A stretch of DNA of 35,925 bases from Desulfobacterales bacterium (GCA_030065275.1 JASJCV010000001.1:1-35925); one strand, 5' to 3'; shown: positions 24,301-32,419, counted from the first letter of the stretch. The notes: generated by a model from the sequence alone, not told the origin. Numbers and translations: made by a program.

Positions 24301-25092
24301 ATCGATCTGAACCTTTGGGAAACGAACGGCCACGCTGTCCAGGTTGGCTTCCATGTAGTCGCGGATGAAATCGGGCATAAAGCTGTCGTCGCCGGTTTCG
24401 AGACGCTCGCGCGCGTGGCGGATGGACTCACTCCAGCCGTCGTAGAGGCCGGCGAGGGTGTCGTAGCCCATGTAATTGGCCGATGCGCGCAGCGGCTCCA
24501 TGCGTTTCAGACAGTTCGCCAGGATGGCCAGCCGGTCGTCGTGGTCGGCCGTTGTCAGGGCCCGGGTGTTCGCCGCCAGCGCGGTGAGACCCTCTTCGAG
24601 CTGTTCGAGGAAGATGGCGAAGAGTTCTTCGTCGAACTCTTCCTCGTAGGTCGTCGCGCCGCCGGTTTCACCCGACGGCGGGGTGCTGACCGGGATTTCG
24701 TCTTCGCGTCCGCTCCGTGGCTTCAAGGCTTCGAGGCGTTCAACCAGATCCGCGATCACGGTTTGCTCGGTCTGCGTGGATTCCAGGTCTTCGACCAGCT
24801 GGCCCATCCGGTCCCGCACGGCCATCACCAGGTCGACGGTGTTGCGATCGGCGACAAATTCGTTGCGGCGCAGCCGGTCCAGCAGATTTTCGAGCTTGTG
24901 CGAGAGCTCGGCCAGACCCTCCAACCCCAGATATTCCGAGGCGCCCTTGATGGTGTGCACGGATCGGAAAATATGGTCGAGGGGCTCCCGGTCATCGGGA
25001 TTGGCCTCAAGACGGAGAAGGTGGCTTTCCATCTCTTCAAGATGTTCCACCGTTTCCACGATGAAATCCTGAAGCAGGGAATAGTCCGTCAT
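21394..25092 (-). CDS. cheA: CheA-type histidine kinase with duplicated Hpt/pseudo-Hpt module
   Basis: 1232 residues. Hpt1 (about 1-125) has the phospho-His at 46 (HTIKGASEYLG). A pseudo-Hpt follows (~150-265) with RASANYMGY where HxxKG would be. An acidic linker leads to a second pseudo-Hpt (~405-520, RSSANYMGY) and a second true Hpt (~590-715) with His634 (HTIKGAAEYLG). After a further acidic linker come the dimerisation helices (~805), the ATPase domain (IIRNAVDHG ~950, EIADDGRG, GRGVGMDVV ~1045) and one CheW-like domain (GELFTIPLATVEETLRID ~1100). There is no fused receiver. AAGGAG precedes the ATG. It should phosphorylate the CheY at 25942 and the receivers of the three CheB-like proteins. 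Canonical CheA is about half this length. Confidence 0.95.
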   Translation of the reverse strand: MTDYSLLQDFIVETVEHLEEMESHLLRLEANPDDREPLDHIFRSVHTIKGASEYLGLEGLAELSHKLENLLDRLRRNEFVADRNTVDLVMAVRDRMGQLVEDLESTQTEQTVIADLVERLEALKPRSGREDEIPVSTPPSGETGGATTYEEEFDEELFAIFLEQLEEGLTALAANTRALTTADHDDRLAILANCLKRMEPLRASANYMGYDTLAGLYDGWSESIRHARERLETGDDSFMPDFIRDYMEANLDSVAVRFPKVQIDRQAPIETAAPEAAQAGNRPPVPGMEDEAAADDGDLENRFAPQVPTDAEASDLFDRLSRSFDDCRRQGIAPQRAAGTAEIAAELFSTSHATISSDGGDPAPDAATGTNPAPEPASSATESLTSAAAAALTDDAASAAMPSSNDDYEEEYDEELFTIFLEQLEESLGALKARAAALACAEASERDGILAACLLNIDPLRSSANYMGYSKLTALYDDWTAAIQDARARLAEGEDAFLPAFIAADLEAKIAAVVERFPQIRLAEGATDAALLTTDADAVPDSGQASGSEDTAAAERPEAAVEDSEDLEALVSVFEDEVATATVAAQGEKPENSLLHDFLVETMEHLEEMENSLLQLEKSPEDPTTLDDIFRSAHTIKGAAEYLGMARIAELSHQLENLLDQMRRSERPADQATIELLIAARDRIGLLTEDLEQTGAEENAIDDLLDRIQGLQDISPSAPLIADADPAPGSRDPDDADFEIPLFDDSENDLPGEGDEPGAPAADIIAEVADITATAAVEDEDVAPVTDRAASTDRRDPANAGRRRSDRIGDRILKQSIRVDAGKIDALMNQVGELVVSRAWFAQLFSEMRELQQNLKQSFKLDTREMKQVKGLTFRLSEATVALGRVANELQEGVMKVRMLPIAQLFNRYPRLVYDLVRDTDKKVELDIRGEETELDKMVIEEISDPLIHIIRNAVDHGVEPTAERQRQGKPGTATIRLEAYHEGNHVVIEIADDGRGLDLDRIRSKALAGDFASSDELDRMAPKDLSSLIMLPGFSTAEKITHTSGRGVGMDVVKKNIEKLNGTIEIDTTPGVETRFRIKIPLTLAIIPALLIKVRGELFTIPLATVEETLRIDERQINTIEGVEVMQLRESTLPLVRLDGLFNMNAAGSIDRAFVVVVSTGLKRVGLVVDELLGQEEVVIKPLEDYLQERSGFSGATILGDGHISLILDVYELVNLSIDREAQKKAKAAVL

Positions 25093-25173
25093 GGTGATCT
25101 CCTTATCCTCCGGACCGAGTGCGTGGCGGCCGGGTGGCGCGGCGCCCGTCCCGGTCCCCGGAGGGTGTTGCGG

Positions 25174-25875
25174 TTAGTGGGCCCGGTCGACCAGTTCCTC
25201 CGTGGCCACGGCTTTGCGGCCGGTCAGAAGAACGTCATAGAGGTCGAACGATCGGGCGACGGTTTGCATGGTCCCCAAGTTCTGTCGTGCCGATTGCAGA
25301 TGGGTGTGAATCACCTTGTCCATCGGGGGGCTCTGCGGATCATCGAGCTGCCGGTGGATGCCCTCGAGGGCATCCATGGCGCTGCCGGTCTGGTTCCAGA
25401 CCAGCAGGAGGAGTTCCTGCAGATTGACGCCCATGTCGTTGAACAGCTCCCCGATGCGGCCGATTTCGTCCGTGTCGTGCACCGGCACGGTGGCATCCAG
25501 GCGACCGTCGGCCATGTGGCCGGCGGCGGTCGCCGTGTTCTCGAGCGGGTGCAGAATGCGCCGTGCGACATAGAGGTAGAGCGCACTCAGCACGGCGAGC
25601 GCCAGCAGCGTGCCCCCCATCAGGCCGTAGCGGACGCGTTGCACCAGCTGCGCATGCGCGTTTTCCCCCGCCTCGGTCCTGGGCTCCAGCATCATAAACG
25701 GCGAGCTTCGATCGACCCCTGTCAGCTGCACGGTCAAGCCGCCGCCGGTCAGCAGCGTGAGCAGCATGGCCAGAAGAAAGCCGGCCCGAATTCTGCGGCG
25801 CAGCGATTTGGTCCGCCGCCTGTTGGACGGCGTCGTCGCGTCGATTGTGTTGTTCGTATCGAAGTTCATGGCCAT
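25174..25875 (-). CDS. HAMP-domain membrane protein without output domain (paralogue 2)
   Basis: 233 residues. After a basic head (RRRTKSLRRRIR), TM1 is about 31-50, a ~30-residue periplasmic loop follows, then TM2 about 83-103 and HAMP about 104-157 (RRILHPLENTATAAGHMADG, DEIGRIGELFNDMGVNLQEL). The tail is a ~75-residue helix with no kinase or receptor hairpin. Layout and post-HAMP NLQE match the 210-residue protein at 15845-16477. It lies between cheY and cheA in the operon. It may sense membrane or periplasmic state and couple directly to CheA or the receptor array. Confidence 0.8.
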   Translation of the reverse strand: MAMNFDTNNTIDATTPSNRRRTKSLRRRIRAGFLLAMLLTLLTGGGLTVQLTGVDRSSPFMMLEPRTEAGENAHAQLVQRVRYGLMGGTLLALAVLSALYLYVARRILHPLENTATAAGHMADGRLDATVPVHDTDEIGRIGELFNDMGVNLQELLLLVWNQTGSAMDALEGIHRQLDDPQSPPMDKVIHTHLQSARQNLGTMQTVARSFDLYDVLLTGRKAVATEELVDRAH

Positions 25876-25941
25876 CGTGACCTATCCCGTGGGTCGCTCG
25901 CCGCCGCCTCGATCCGGATGGCGGGCGGCCGACCCGTTCTT

Positions 25942-26295
25942 CTAAAGCCGATTGATCAGCTCTAGAATCTCCTTGGAACGGTGCTTGTTCAAATATCCCT
26001 TGGCCCCCAGTTTCAGGGCATCCGCGCCATACTCGGCCTCATCGAGATTGGACAGAAATATGATGGCGGCCTCGCTGTCGTAGGCCAGGATCTCCCGGGC
26101 CGCGGTAAATCCGTCCATGCCGCGCATGGTGATGTCCATGGTGACGAGGTCGGGTTTGAGTTCCTTGTACAGGGTCACGGCGGCGCTGCCGTCCTTGGCC
26201 TCCCCGACCACCTCGTGCTGGCCGGTCTGGAGGGTCGTTTTGATCATCCGGCGCATGATGGTGGAATCGTCCACGATCAGGATTGTCTTGCCCAT
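25942..26295 (-). CDS. cheY: CheY-type single-domain response regulator
   Basis: 117 residues, a receiver only. The acidic pair is D9/D10, the phospho-acceptor D54 (VTMDITMRGMDG), the switch Ser82 (FLSN, Ser where Thr is more common) and the Lys104 (YLNKH). The YLNKH loop replaces the more usual KPF. The ATG at 26295 has AAGG about 9 bases upstream, and upstream in-frame codons lie in the cheW-cheY gap. It sits between cheW and the HAMP gene. It has no DNA-binding output, so it acts by protein binding. Confidence 0.93.
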   Translation of the reverse strand: MGKTILIVDDSTIMRRMIKTTLQTGQHEVVGEAKDGSAAVTLYKELKPDLVTMDITMRGMDGFTAAREILAYDSEAAIIFLSNLDEAEYGADALKLGAKGYLNKHRSKEILELINRL

Positions 26296-26363
26296 GGCTG
26301 CTTGCCTTTCACACATATTCTCGGATCGCCTCGCTCCGATCCTTCCGATCGGCAGCGGCCCCA

Positions 26364-26897
26364 CTACGGAGCCACCCGCATTTCCCGGCCGACCGTGTTG
26401 ATTTCACGCAGTTTCTTGATTTCCTCCACCAGCAGGATCCTGTCAAAATCGAGCAGGATCAGCAGCCGCTGGTCGATGCGGCACACGCCGGTGATGTACT
26501 GGCTGTGCAGACCGGAGACGACGATGTCAGGCGGCGGTTTGATGCTGTTGGCGGGCACCTTGAGCACCTGCGTGACCGAGTCCACGATGAAGCCGGTCAC
26601 CCGGCCCTCCACATTCAGGATCATGATCCAGATGTTGCCGTCGGAGGCCTCGGCGTTGCGCAGGTTGAGACGGCGGCGCAGGTCGATTACGGGAATGATG
26701 TTGCCGCGCAGGTTGATGACGCCCTCGATGAAATCCGGCGCGTTCGGGATCGGGGTGATCGGGGTTTCCCGGATGATTTCCTGAACCATCAGGATATCTA
26801 CCCCGAACATTTCGCGGCCGATTGCAAAGCCCACGAGCTGCATGAGCTTTTCTTTTTCTTCCTGGTCCGTTTCCTGGTTCAGATACGGCTCGTTCAT
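26364..26897 (-). CDS. cheW: CheW coupling protein
   Basis: 177 residues. The CheW fold has MQLVGFAIGREMFGVDI, the MVQEIIR strand, PNAPDFIEGVINLRGNIIPV (the conserved receptor/CheA contact) and IVDSVTQVLKVP. A ~25-residue C-terminal helix (EEIKKLREIN) extends the usual end. ATG 26897 has AAGGAG about 10 bases upstream. It links the receptor encoded just upstream to CheA. Confidence 0.96.
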   Translation of the reverse strand: MNEPYLNQETDQEEKEKLMQLVGFAIGREMFGVDILMVQEIIRETPITPIPNAPDFIEGVINLRGNIIPVIDLRRRLNLRNAEASDGNIWIMILNVEGRVTGFIVDSVTQVLKVPANSIKPPPDIVVSGLHSQYITGVCRIDQRLLILLDFDRILLVEEIKKLREINTVGREMRVAP

Positions 26898-26964
26898 GGG
26901 ATGCTTTCTCCTTGACGGGTGCCCGCCGTGGCGCCGGCGGACACCCGGATCGTATGCATGGGGC

Positions 26965-29580
26965 CTAAACCTCGTTTGCCGGAGCGGTTTCGGACGCGTC
27001 ACCCACCTTGAACTGTTCCACCTGACGGGTCAGGGATTGGGACAGCTTCTGCAGTTCGTCGGTGATTTCCACGACCACGCCCGCCCCTTCGCGGGTCTGG
27101 GCGGCGGCTTCGGCCGACTCCCCGGTGATCTCGGTGAGCTTCTGGGAACGCTCGGCCTGGGTGTCGGTCATGTCCCGCATGGCGTGGGTGCGTTCCACCA
27201 CACCCTGCATCTGCTGGCCGATTTCGCTCATTCCCTGGTTGGCGTTGACGATCAGCTCGGAAATGGCGTTCGACTTCTCCACCAGCGCGTTCAGGGCCGC
27301 CTGGGCGGCCGCACGGCGTTCACCCTGCTGACCGGCCATGTCGGCAATTTCGCGGGCCAGGTTGTTGAGGTCTTCCATCATGGTGTTGACCTCCTGGGTC
27401 CCCTTTTCGATGTTGTCCGCCGCACGGGCGATCTCCTGGATGGCCTGCATGTTGGTACCGCCACCCTGGGCGATTTTTTCCAGGGCCTGGCGGGAGCGGT
27501 CGGAGAGCTGGGTACCTTCCGCGACCCGGGCCGAAGAGTCTTTGATCAGCTGGGTAATCTCCTTGGCGGCTTCCGAGGAGCGCTGGGCCAGCTTGCCGAC
27601 TTCGTCGGCGACGACGGCAAAACCCTTGCCGTGGGCGCCGGCGCGGGCGGCCTCGATGGCGGCGTTCAGCGAGAGCAGGTTGGTCTGCTCCGCGATTTCG
27701 GTAATAACGGTGATGATTTCGGAGATCTGTTCCGAAGACTCGGCAATGGCGCGCATACCATCCACGGTGGCGGACACCGATTCGGTGCCCTCCTCCACCG
27801 CCTGGAGGGCGTCGCTGGCAAAGGTCATGGCGTTGGTGGTGGCGCCGGTGAGTTCCTGCACCGCCGTCTCCATGCGTCCGACGGCTTGGGTAACCGCCTC
27901 CACCTGCTCGCCCTGCTGCTGGGCGGTGGCCACAACCTTGGCGCCGGTTTCACCCATCACCTCCACGCGGTCGGTGGCGGTGTTGGCTTCTTCCACCTGG
28001 CTGGCGGAGGCTTCGGTGACCGAGCCCATATCGACCGTCAGGGATTCGATGTTGGTGTTGGAGATGTCGGCCGCTTCACGCTGGGATTCCGAGGAACCCG
28101 CGACCTCGCCGGCTGTGGCCCGCATGTCCTCCACGGTCTGCTGCATGATGCGCATCTGCTCGGCCTGGCGCTCGGCGCGCTCCCGGTTGGAGCTGGCACG
28201 CTGGGCCACGTCGCCCGAGTAGCTTTCCACGTCCCGGGCGGCCTTGGAGACGAGTTGGAAGGATTCGCGCAGCAGGCGCATCATCTTGTTGAACTCGCCG
28301 GCCATAATGCCGACCTCGTCCTTGCTGCCCACCGGCACCTCGATGGTCAGGTCGCGCTCGCGGGCCACCGTCCTTACGGCGTTGGCGATGGCGATGATGG
28401 GGTTGGCGATGCCGCGCGCCACCCATAGACCGAGCACACCGGTGATAAGGCCGGCCACGACGGCGATCGACCAGAGAACGACCTTGGAGCGGTCGCGGAT
28501 CTTTTCGATGATCGTGGCGGATTCGAGGTATTCCTCCTCGTAGGAACCGGCGCCGATAATCCAGTCCCAGGGTGCGAAATACATCAGGCGAACAGTCTTG
28601 TAGCGCGCCTTGGGGTCGCCCGCGTTCTTCCAGGGGTAGCGGTGCTCGGCCACTTCGCCCGGTTTCAGAACCTTGGTTTTGGCCACGATTTCCTGGATGA
28701 AGAGGTTGCCGTCGGTGTCCTTGGCCTGGGAGATGTCTTCGCCGTCACGGGTTCCGTTTTGGGAAATGACGTAGTGGCCCTTGCTGTCGAGCACGTACAC
28801 GTAGCCGGTCGTCCCCACCTTGATGTCGTAGATGGCTTCACGCAGACTCTTGACACTTTCCTGGGGCAGGCCCACGTAGAGCATGCCCACGATGCGCTTG
28901 TCCTTGCTGTAGATGGGCTCGTAGGCCGTCAGGTACCACTTGTTGACCACATAGGCGCGGCCGACGAAGGTCTGGCCCCGCAGCACGGTGCTGATGACCG
29001 GGTTGGGCTTGCCGTCCGGGTTGGTGCGCGGGATATAGGTGCCGATGGCGCGCGTGCCGTCGTCCTTGACCACGTTGGTGGCCACGCGCAGCATGTCTCC
29101 GCCGCTGTTCATGCGCTGGAAGATCGTGCAGGTGAGGTCTTCGGCCAGGTTGCGGACCTCGTCCACCACAGGCACCGAGGCCGTCAGGTCGGTGGTCTGG
29201 CCGAACCAGCTGTTGCCCACGAGCATCTTGGGAAGCTCCACCGGGACCATGGTCTTGGTGTACTGGTTGACCGCGTTCCAGGTGACGTTTTCGTAGGCGA
29301 AGGCGATGCCGCCGTTGTCCGTAACCACCCGGCGGGCCACGTTGAGGTCGCTGCGCAGGGATTTGCGCAGCAGTTCGTCCTGGGTCTGGACCATCCGGTA
29401 GACGCCTTCGGCGATGTGGTCGAGGTCGATGCGGGCCAGTTTGATACTTTCCTGCCGCGCCACCTCGAACGTCTCGTTGCTCTGCTTGGTCACGAAGATA
29501 CCGGCAATGATCAGCGGCACGAAGGTCGCGAACATACCGAGCATGACCAGTTTGGTTCTGAGTTTGAGGTCTCTAAGCAT
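26965..29580 (-). CDS. Methyl-accepting chemoreceptor with Cache sensor
   Basis: 871 residues. TM1 is about 12-30. The periplasmic part (~35-375) reads as a fused Cache_3/Cache_2 sensor ([52 protein letters not shown]). TM2 is about 380-402, then HAMP (~404-460) and a long signalling domain whose hairpin tip contains [20 protein letters not shown] and [11 protein letters not shown]. There is no C-terminal CheR-binding pentapeptide. GGAGG lies 8 bases before the ATG, and the gene overlaps the CheB-like stop by 8 bases. Cache_3/Cache_2 sensors bind small organic acids; the ligand here is not readable. Confidence 0.95.
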   Translation of the reverse strand: MLRDLKLRTKLVMLGMFATFVPLIIAGIFVTKQSNETFEVARQESIKLARIDLDHIAEGVYRMVQTQDELLRKSLRSDLNVARRVVTDNGGIAFAYENVTWNAVNQYTKTMVPVELPKMLVGNSWFGQTTDLTASVPVVDEVRNLAEDLTCTIFQRMNSGGDMLRVATNVVKDDGTRAIGTYIPRTNPDGKPNPVISTVLRGQTFVGRAYVVNKWYLTAYEPIYSKDKRIVGMLYVGLPQESVKSLREAIYDIKVGTTGYVYVLDSKGHYVISQNGTRDGEDISQAKDTDGNLFIQEIVAKTKVLKPGEVAEHRYPWKNAGDPKARYKTVRLMYFAPWDWIIGAGSYEEEYLESATIIEKIRDRSKVVLWSIAVVAGLITGVLGLWVARGIANPIIAIANAVRTVARERDLTIEVPVGSKDEVGIMAGEFNKMMRLLRESFQLVSKAARDVESYSGDVAQRASSNRERAERQAEQMRIMQQTVEDMRATAGEVAGSSESQREAADISNTNIESLTVDMGSVTEASASQVEEANTATDRVEVMGETGAKVVATAQQQGEQVEAVTQAVGRMETAVQELTGATTNAMTFASDALQAVEEGTESVSATVDGMRAIAESSEQISEIITVITEIAEQTNLLSLNAAIEAARAGAHGKGFAVVADEVGKLAQRSSEAAKEITQLIKDSSARVAEGTQLSDRSRQALEKIAQGGGTNMQAIQEIARAADNIEKGTQEVNTMMEDLNNLAREIADMAGQQGERRAAAQAALNALVEKSNAISELIVNANQGMSEIGQQMQGVVERTHAMRDMTDTQAERSQKLTEITGESAEAAAQTREGAGVVVEITDELQKLSQSLTRQVEQFKVGDASETAPANEV

Positions 29581-30781
29581 GGGTCTTTCCTCCCAATCGG
29601 TGGTGTTGATTGATGAAAAGGGTTTTGATCGCCGTGGCGATTTCCGAATCGTTGAGCGGCCGGCCGCTCCGGCACAGGCGCAGGGCCGACAAGGCCATTT
29701 CCTTGAACAGGCAGGTCCTGGGGTCCTGGATCAGCACTTCGCCCCCGACGCGGGCGATTTCGGCGGCCCCCTCGGCCCCGTCCACGTCCTTGCCGGTCAG
29801 CACGACCGCGACCGTGCGGGCGGCCATGACCTCGGAAACCGACAGCATGAGCATGTTGATGGCTCCGCGGCGTTCGGGAAAAGGGGAGGGGTGGACGCGC
29901 AGGGACGTTCGGTCGCCGTCCCGCACCGCCGTGACATATTCGCTTCCCGAGGCCAGATAGCAGGTGCCCGCCTCGAGCGGTGTGCCGTCCGCGGCCCGCC
30001 GGACCCGCAACGCGCTGTTGGCGTCGAGGTAATCCACGAAAGCGTCGAGATGGGCCTCGGCGGCGTATAAAACCGCCAGGTAGGCCGCCGGCCAGGTTGG
30101 ATCGAGCTGGGGGATGATTTTCAGCAGGGCGCCGTAACCGCCTTCGGAGGCGCCTAAAACGACGCAGCGCTCGATGGCCTTGGCCAGCACCCCCCCATTC
30201 CGCGGGCGGGTGCGCAGCAGGCGCACGTTGTCCATCTTGACCCCGGCGGCCAGCTTGACCTTGTGCTTGATCAGGCGTTCCTGGTCTTCGAGGCTTGCGT
30301 TATCGCGCTGGGACGGTTTGGGCATGAAATCGATGGCGCCCAGACGCAGGGCATCGAAGGTCTCGGTGGCCCCGTCGCGGGTCAGGGCGCTGATCATGAT
30401 GGTCGGCGTGGGGCGTTTGATCATGATATGCTTCAGGGTGGACAGCCCGTCCATTTCGGGCATTTTGATGTCCAGGGTGATCACGTCGGGCACGATCGCG
30501 GCAAGCATGTCCAGGGCCTCGCGGCCGTTGGCCGCTTCGCCCACCACCTGGAACCGTTCGTCGGCGTCAAACATCTGACGGACCACCTTGCGAATCAGAC
30601 GGGAATCATCGACGATCATCAGGCGGATGGGCGTCTCGGCGGGTGCGGCGACCGGGGCGGGCGCGTCAGGGACCTTGAGGGTCTCCTCGCAACCGTCGCA
30701 GGCCAGCAGGGCCTCGCTGCCGCTGTTCTGCGGGCATCGGATCTCATGCTGCCGGCCGCACTCTTCACAAAAAATGATCAA
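29573..30781 (-). CDS. Zinc-ribbon REC-CheB-like protein, first gene of the chemosensory operon
   Basis: 402 residues from TTG 30781, which follows AGGGGAA at about 6 bases; a GTG at 30823 would add 14 Gly/Arg-rich residues. The first ~35 residues hold CEEC (C5-C8) and CDGC (C28-C31), a zinc ribbon spaced almost like that of the operon's ParA. Then come a receiver ([30 protein letters not shown]) and a CheB-like domain. The Ser loop is intact (LGASEGG) and the Asp loop is present ([11 protein letters not shown]), but the His loop reads [12 protein letters not shown] where CheB has QHMPPxF, so the catalytic His appears lost. It is translationally coupled to the receptor gene (8-base overlap). 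Confidence 0.87.
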   Translation of the reverse strand: MIIFCEECGRQHEIRCPQNSGSEALLACDGCEETLKVPDAPAPVAAPAETPIRLMIVDDSRLIRKVVRQMFDADERFQVVGEAANGREALDMLAAIVPDVITLDIKMPEMDGLSTLKHIMIKRPTPTIMISALTRDGATETFDALRLGAIDFMPKPSQRDNASLEDQERLIKHKVKLAAGVKMDNVRLLRTRPRNGGVLAKAIERCVVLGASEGGYGALLKIIPQLDPTWPAAYLAVLYAAEAHLDAFVDYLDANSALRVRRAADGTPLEAGTCYLASGSEYVTAVRDGDRTSLRVHPSPFPERRGAINMLMLSVSEVMAARTVAVVLTGKDVDGAEGAAEIARVGGEVLIQDPRTCLFKEMALSALRLCRSGRPLNDSEIATAIKTLFINQHHRLGGKTHA

Positions 30782-30977
30782 AACGTTTCCCCTGCCTCGG
30801 CCACCGCGTTTTCCAGGAGGCACTGCGGTCGGCGGCCCGTTATGTTGGCACCGGTCGAATGAAGGTTTACTGCTGGATTGGTTCTCAACATGCCTCGCTG
30901 TGTCTCGTCTCCCGTCTTATGTTTTCGACCGGATAACCCGGTGACTTGAGCGCCCGGGGTCTTCCGATCCATGGGAT
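30782..30977 (-). other. Leader region upstream of the chemosensory operon
   Basis: 196 bases between the IS1595-like gene and the first chemosensory gene, where a promoter would be expected. No good sigma70 or sigma54 promoter is seen. A weak sigma28-like TAAA...GCCAACAT has the wrong spacing. An inverted repeat ACCGG-ATAAC-CCGGT lies at 30928-30942. The operon may partly depend on read-through from the upstream gene. Confidence 0.35.
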
Positions 30978-31613
30978 TCAGCTCAGGGGCTTTTCCCGGA
31001 ACATCTTCAAAAGCAGCTGGTAGAGGTCCTCATCCCGGTGGTTGAAGCGAAACTCGCATTCCTTGAGATGCAGACCGAAGCGGTCCGTGACCGCCAGCGG
31101 CATCTTGAACATGCGTTGCTGGGTGAACCCCAGAAAGTCTTCGATCACGCCGCCGCAGGCGTTGCCGGGGTCGCGCTCGTCGCCGAAGGCCGTCAGGCCG
31201 TAAAGCCGCCGGCTTTCCATATCCACGATGCCGTCGTAGCAGGCCCAGCGCTCGGGCAGGCAGAGGGCGCCGCCGTTGCCGTTGTTTCGGAGGCATTGCC
31301 GCAGACGGGCCGAGGACTGGACCGGTATCAGGTCGGTGCGCACCTGCCGGCCGACTTCCTTGAGGCCGAATATGGGCGCTTTGCCGTTCGTGGTCTCCAG
31401 GAGCGCCAGCGGATGCTGACCGAAAGGCGACTGATGCACGCAGACGGTGTAAATGCGCTCGCGGATGCGAATCAGATAGCGATTGACCGTATTACGGTTC
31501 AGACCGGTCAGCGCGGCGATTTGCTGCGCATCGAGATCCAGGGCAAAATATCTGATTATTTTGCGGAATTTATTTTCGGAGATTTTCGAACGACAAACGT
31601 ATTTGTTTTTCAT
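30978..31613 (-). CDS. IS1595-type transposase derivative with lost DDE site, probably domesticated
   Basis: 211 residues. The N-terminus is the helix-turn-helix head of IS1595-family transposases (RSKISENKFRKIIRYFALDL, then LTGLNRNTVNRYL at 35-47) and the C-terminus is their typical end (HLKECEFRFNHRDEDLYQLL). Family members are usually longer and have EVDESYFG plus a basic RGKRGRG stretch in the middle. Here that stretch is deleted and the first Asp is gone (LALLETTN near 73). The second reads PERW (E121) instead of SDGW, while the Glu (E158, VIEDF) is kept. The frame is uninterrupted, no terminal repeats were found, and upstream DNA is AT-rich. A DNA-binding regulator derived from a transposase is likely, placed just before the chemosensory operon. 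Confidence 0.75.
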   Translation of the reverse strand: MKNKYVCRSKISENKFRKIIRYFALDLDAQQIAALTGLNRNTVNRYLIRIRERIYTVCVHQSPFGQHPLALLETTNGKAPIFGLKEVGRQVRTDLIPVQSSARLRQCLRNNGNGGALCLPERWACYDGIVDMESRRLYGLTAFGDERDPGNACGGVIEDFLGFTQQRMFKMPLAVTDRFGLHLKECEFRFNHRDEDLYQLLLKMFREKPLS

Positions 31614-32008
31614 GGTCGGTGGCCGTCTTTGCGCGCGATGAATGATGCTGTTCTGATCAGGTCCGGTGTGGGCACTTTAACCATATGAAATAAATATAAA
31701 TAATTCTGGGTTTATCGTTTCGCGCGCCCTTTCCGCTGCTATCGCCCCAAAATACGGGGTTTCACGCGTTTGCGGACGTGGTGTTCTGGGGAGCTTGCAA
31801 GCTTCGTGCCCGTATATAATTGTACACGATCTAGTGGTTCTGCCGGGTGTCGATATCCATCGGGTCTAAAAATGAAGGAAGGTGCTGACGGATTTTGTCA
31901 GTCGAATTGACAAAATCTGTCAGGTGCCGACGGGGAGCCGGGGAGGCCGGGTCGTGCCCGGGACCGGCGTCGTCGGCATCGGAAGAGGGCCCCTGTGTCC
32001 GGGTGCCG
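31614..32008. other. Intergenic region, partly AT-rich, with palindromes
   Basis: 395 bases without a gene. 31683-31710 is strikingly AT-rich for this genome. AGCTTGCAAGCT (31792-31803) is a perfect 12-base palindrome. TATAAT (31815-31820, plus) has only a poorly spaced TTGCAA (31795-31800) before it. The long inverted repeat at 31886-31922 is described separately. The region may contain the promoter of the IS1595-like gene or an unannotated short RNA. Confidence 0.45.
31886..31922. repeat. 15-base inverted repeat downstream of the PilZ gene
   Basis: TGACGGATTTTGTCA (31886-31900) and TGACAAAATCTGTCA (31908-31922) are complementary at 14 of 15 positions, with a 7-base spacer. Flanking GGTGCTGACGG (31881-31891) and GGTGCCGACGG (31923-31933) are near-identical direct repeats. 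On the minus strand it follows the PilZ stop by 86 bases and a T5 run comes about 15 bases later, so it may be a terminator. The symmetry also suits a dimeric regulator. Confidence 0.7.
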
Positions 32009-32419
32009 CTAGTTGAGTTGGGAGGCGGAAATGTATTTCTGGAGCGCCTGATAATCGTCCGGATAGATGTCCACGAAAGTCACACCGATATCATAGCCGT
32101 CCTGGTCCGGACGCTCCTTGCACCAGGCCACCCGTGAGACGGCGGTGAGGGGGGCCAGGGCCTGACCGTCGTCGATGACGGCGGCATAGCTTCGTTTGTG
32201 ATGCTGCCAGCCCGTCAACTGGATTTCGAGGCCGATCAGGTCACCGGGTTTGAAAGGCGTCGGGCCGGTAAAGCAGATCCCGCCGGCGCTGATATTGACC
32301 CCGACGCCGCGCTGGATGTCTTCCGTCAGGGGATATTCGATCTTTTTGGCTTCGATGGTGACATCCTCGGAAATACGGTGGAATTTGCGCTGATCGCTGA
32401 GATGCTGATCCGTGGGCAT
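32009..32419 (-). CDS. Single-domain PilZ protein
   Basis: 136 residues, one PilZ domain. RKFHR (R11-R15) gives the RxxxR motif and NISAGG (N42-G47) gives (D/N)xSxxG, so cyclic di-GMP binding is expected. The rest is beta-barrel (DLIGLEIQLTGW, YAAVIDDGQA, DIGVTFVDIYPDDYQALQKY). There is no signal peptide. ATG 32419 has AAGGAG close upstream. It stands alone, divergent from pyrD. With the PilZ at 9297 and the EAL-HDOD protein it makes cyclic di-GMP a recurring theme around the chemosensory cluster. Confidence 0.9.
   Translation of the reverse strand: MPTDQHLSDQRKFHRISEDVTIEAKKIEYPLTEDIQRGVGVNISAGGICFTGPTPFKPGDLIGLEIQLTGWQHHKRSYAAVIDDGQALAPLTAVSRVAWCKERPDQDGYDIGVTFVDIYPDDYQALQKYISASQLN

Noticed and set aside
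24037-25965. 642-codon plus-strand frame opposite the cheA N-terminal half and the HAMP gene
   Set aside because: It crosses the boundary of two well-supported minus genes and has no recognisable protein features.
26842-28428. 528-codon plus-strand frame rich in Gly, His and Leu opposite the chemoreceptor
   Set aside because: Low-complexity shadow of the receptor coiled-coil heptads; no ribosome site and no motif.
30782-30977. Sigma28 promoter (TAAA-N15-GCCGATAA) before the chemosensory operon
   Set aside because: The best candidate has a 16-base spacer and only 5 of 8 matches in the -10 element; not better than chance.
30978-31613. Complete, active insertion sequence
   Set aside because: Two DDE residues are missing, the central loop is deleted, and no terminal inverted repeats or target duplication were found around it.
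31881-31933. CRISPR-like repeat unit
   Set aside because: Only two short direct repeats with an inverted repeat between; no array of regular repeats and spacers and no cas genes.
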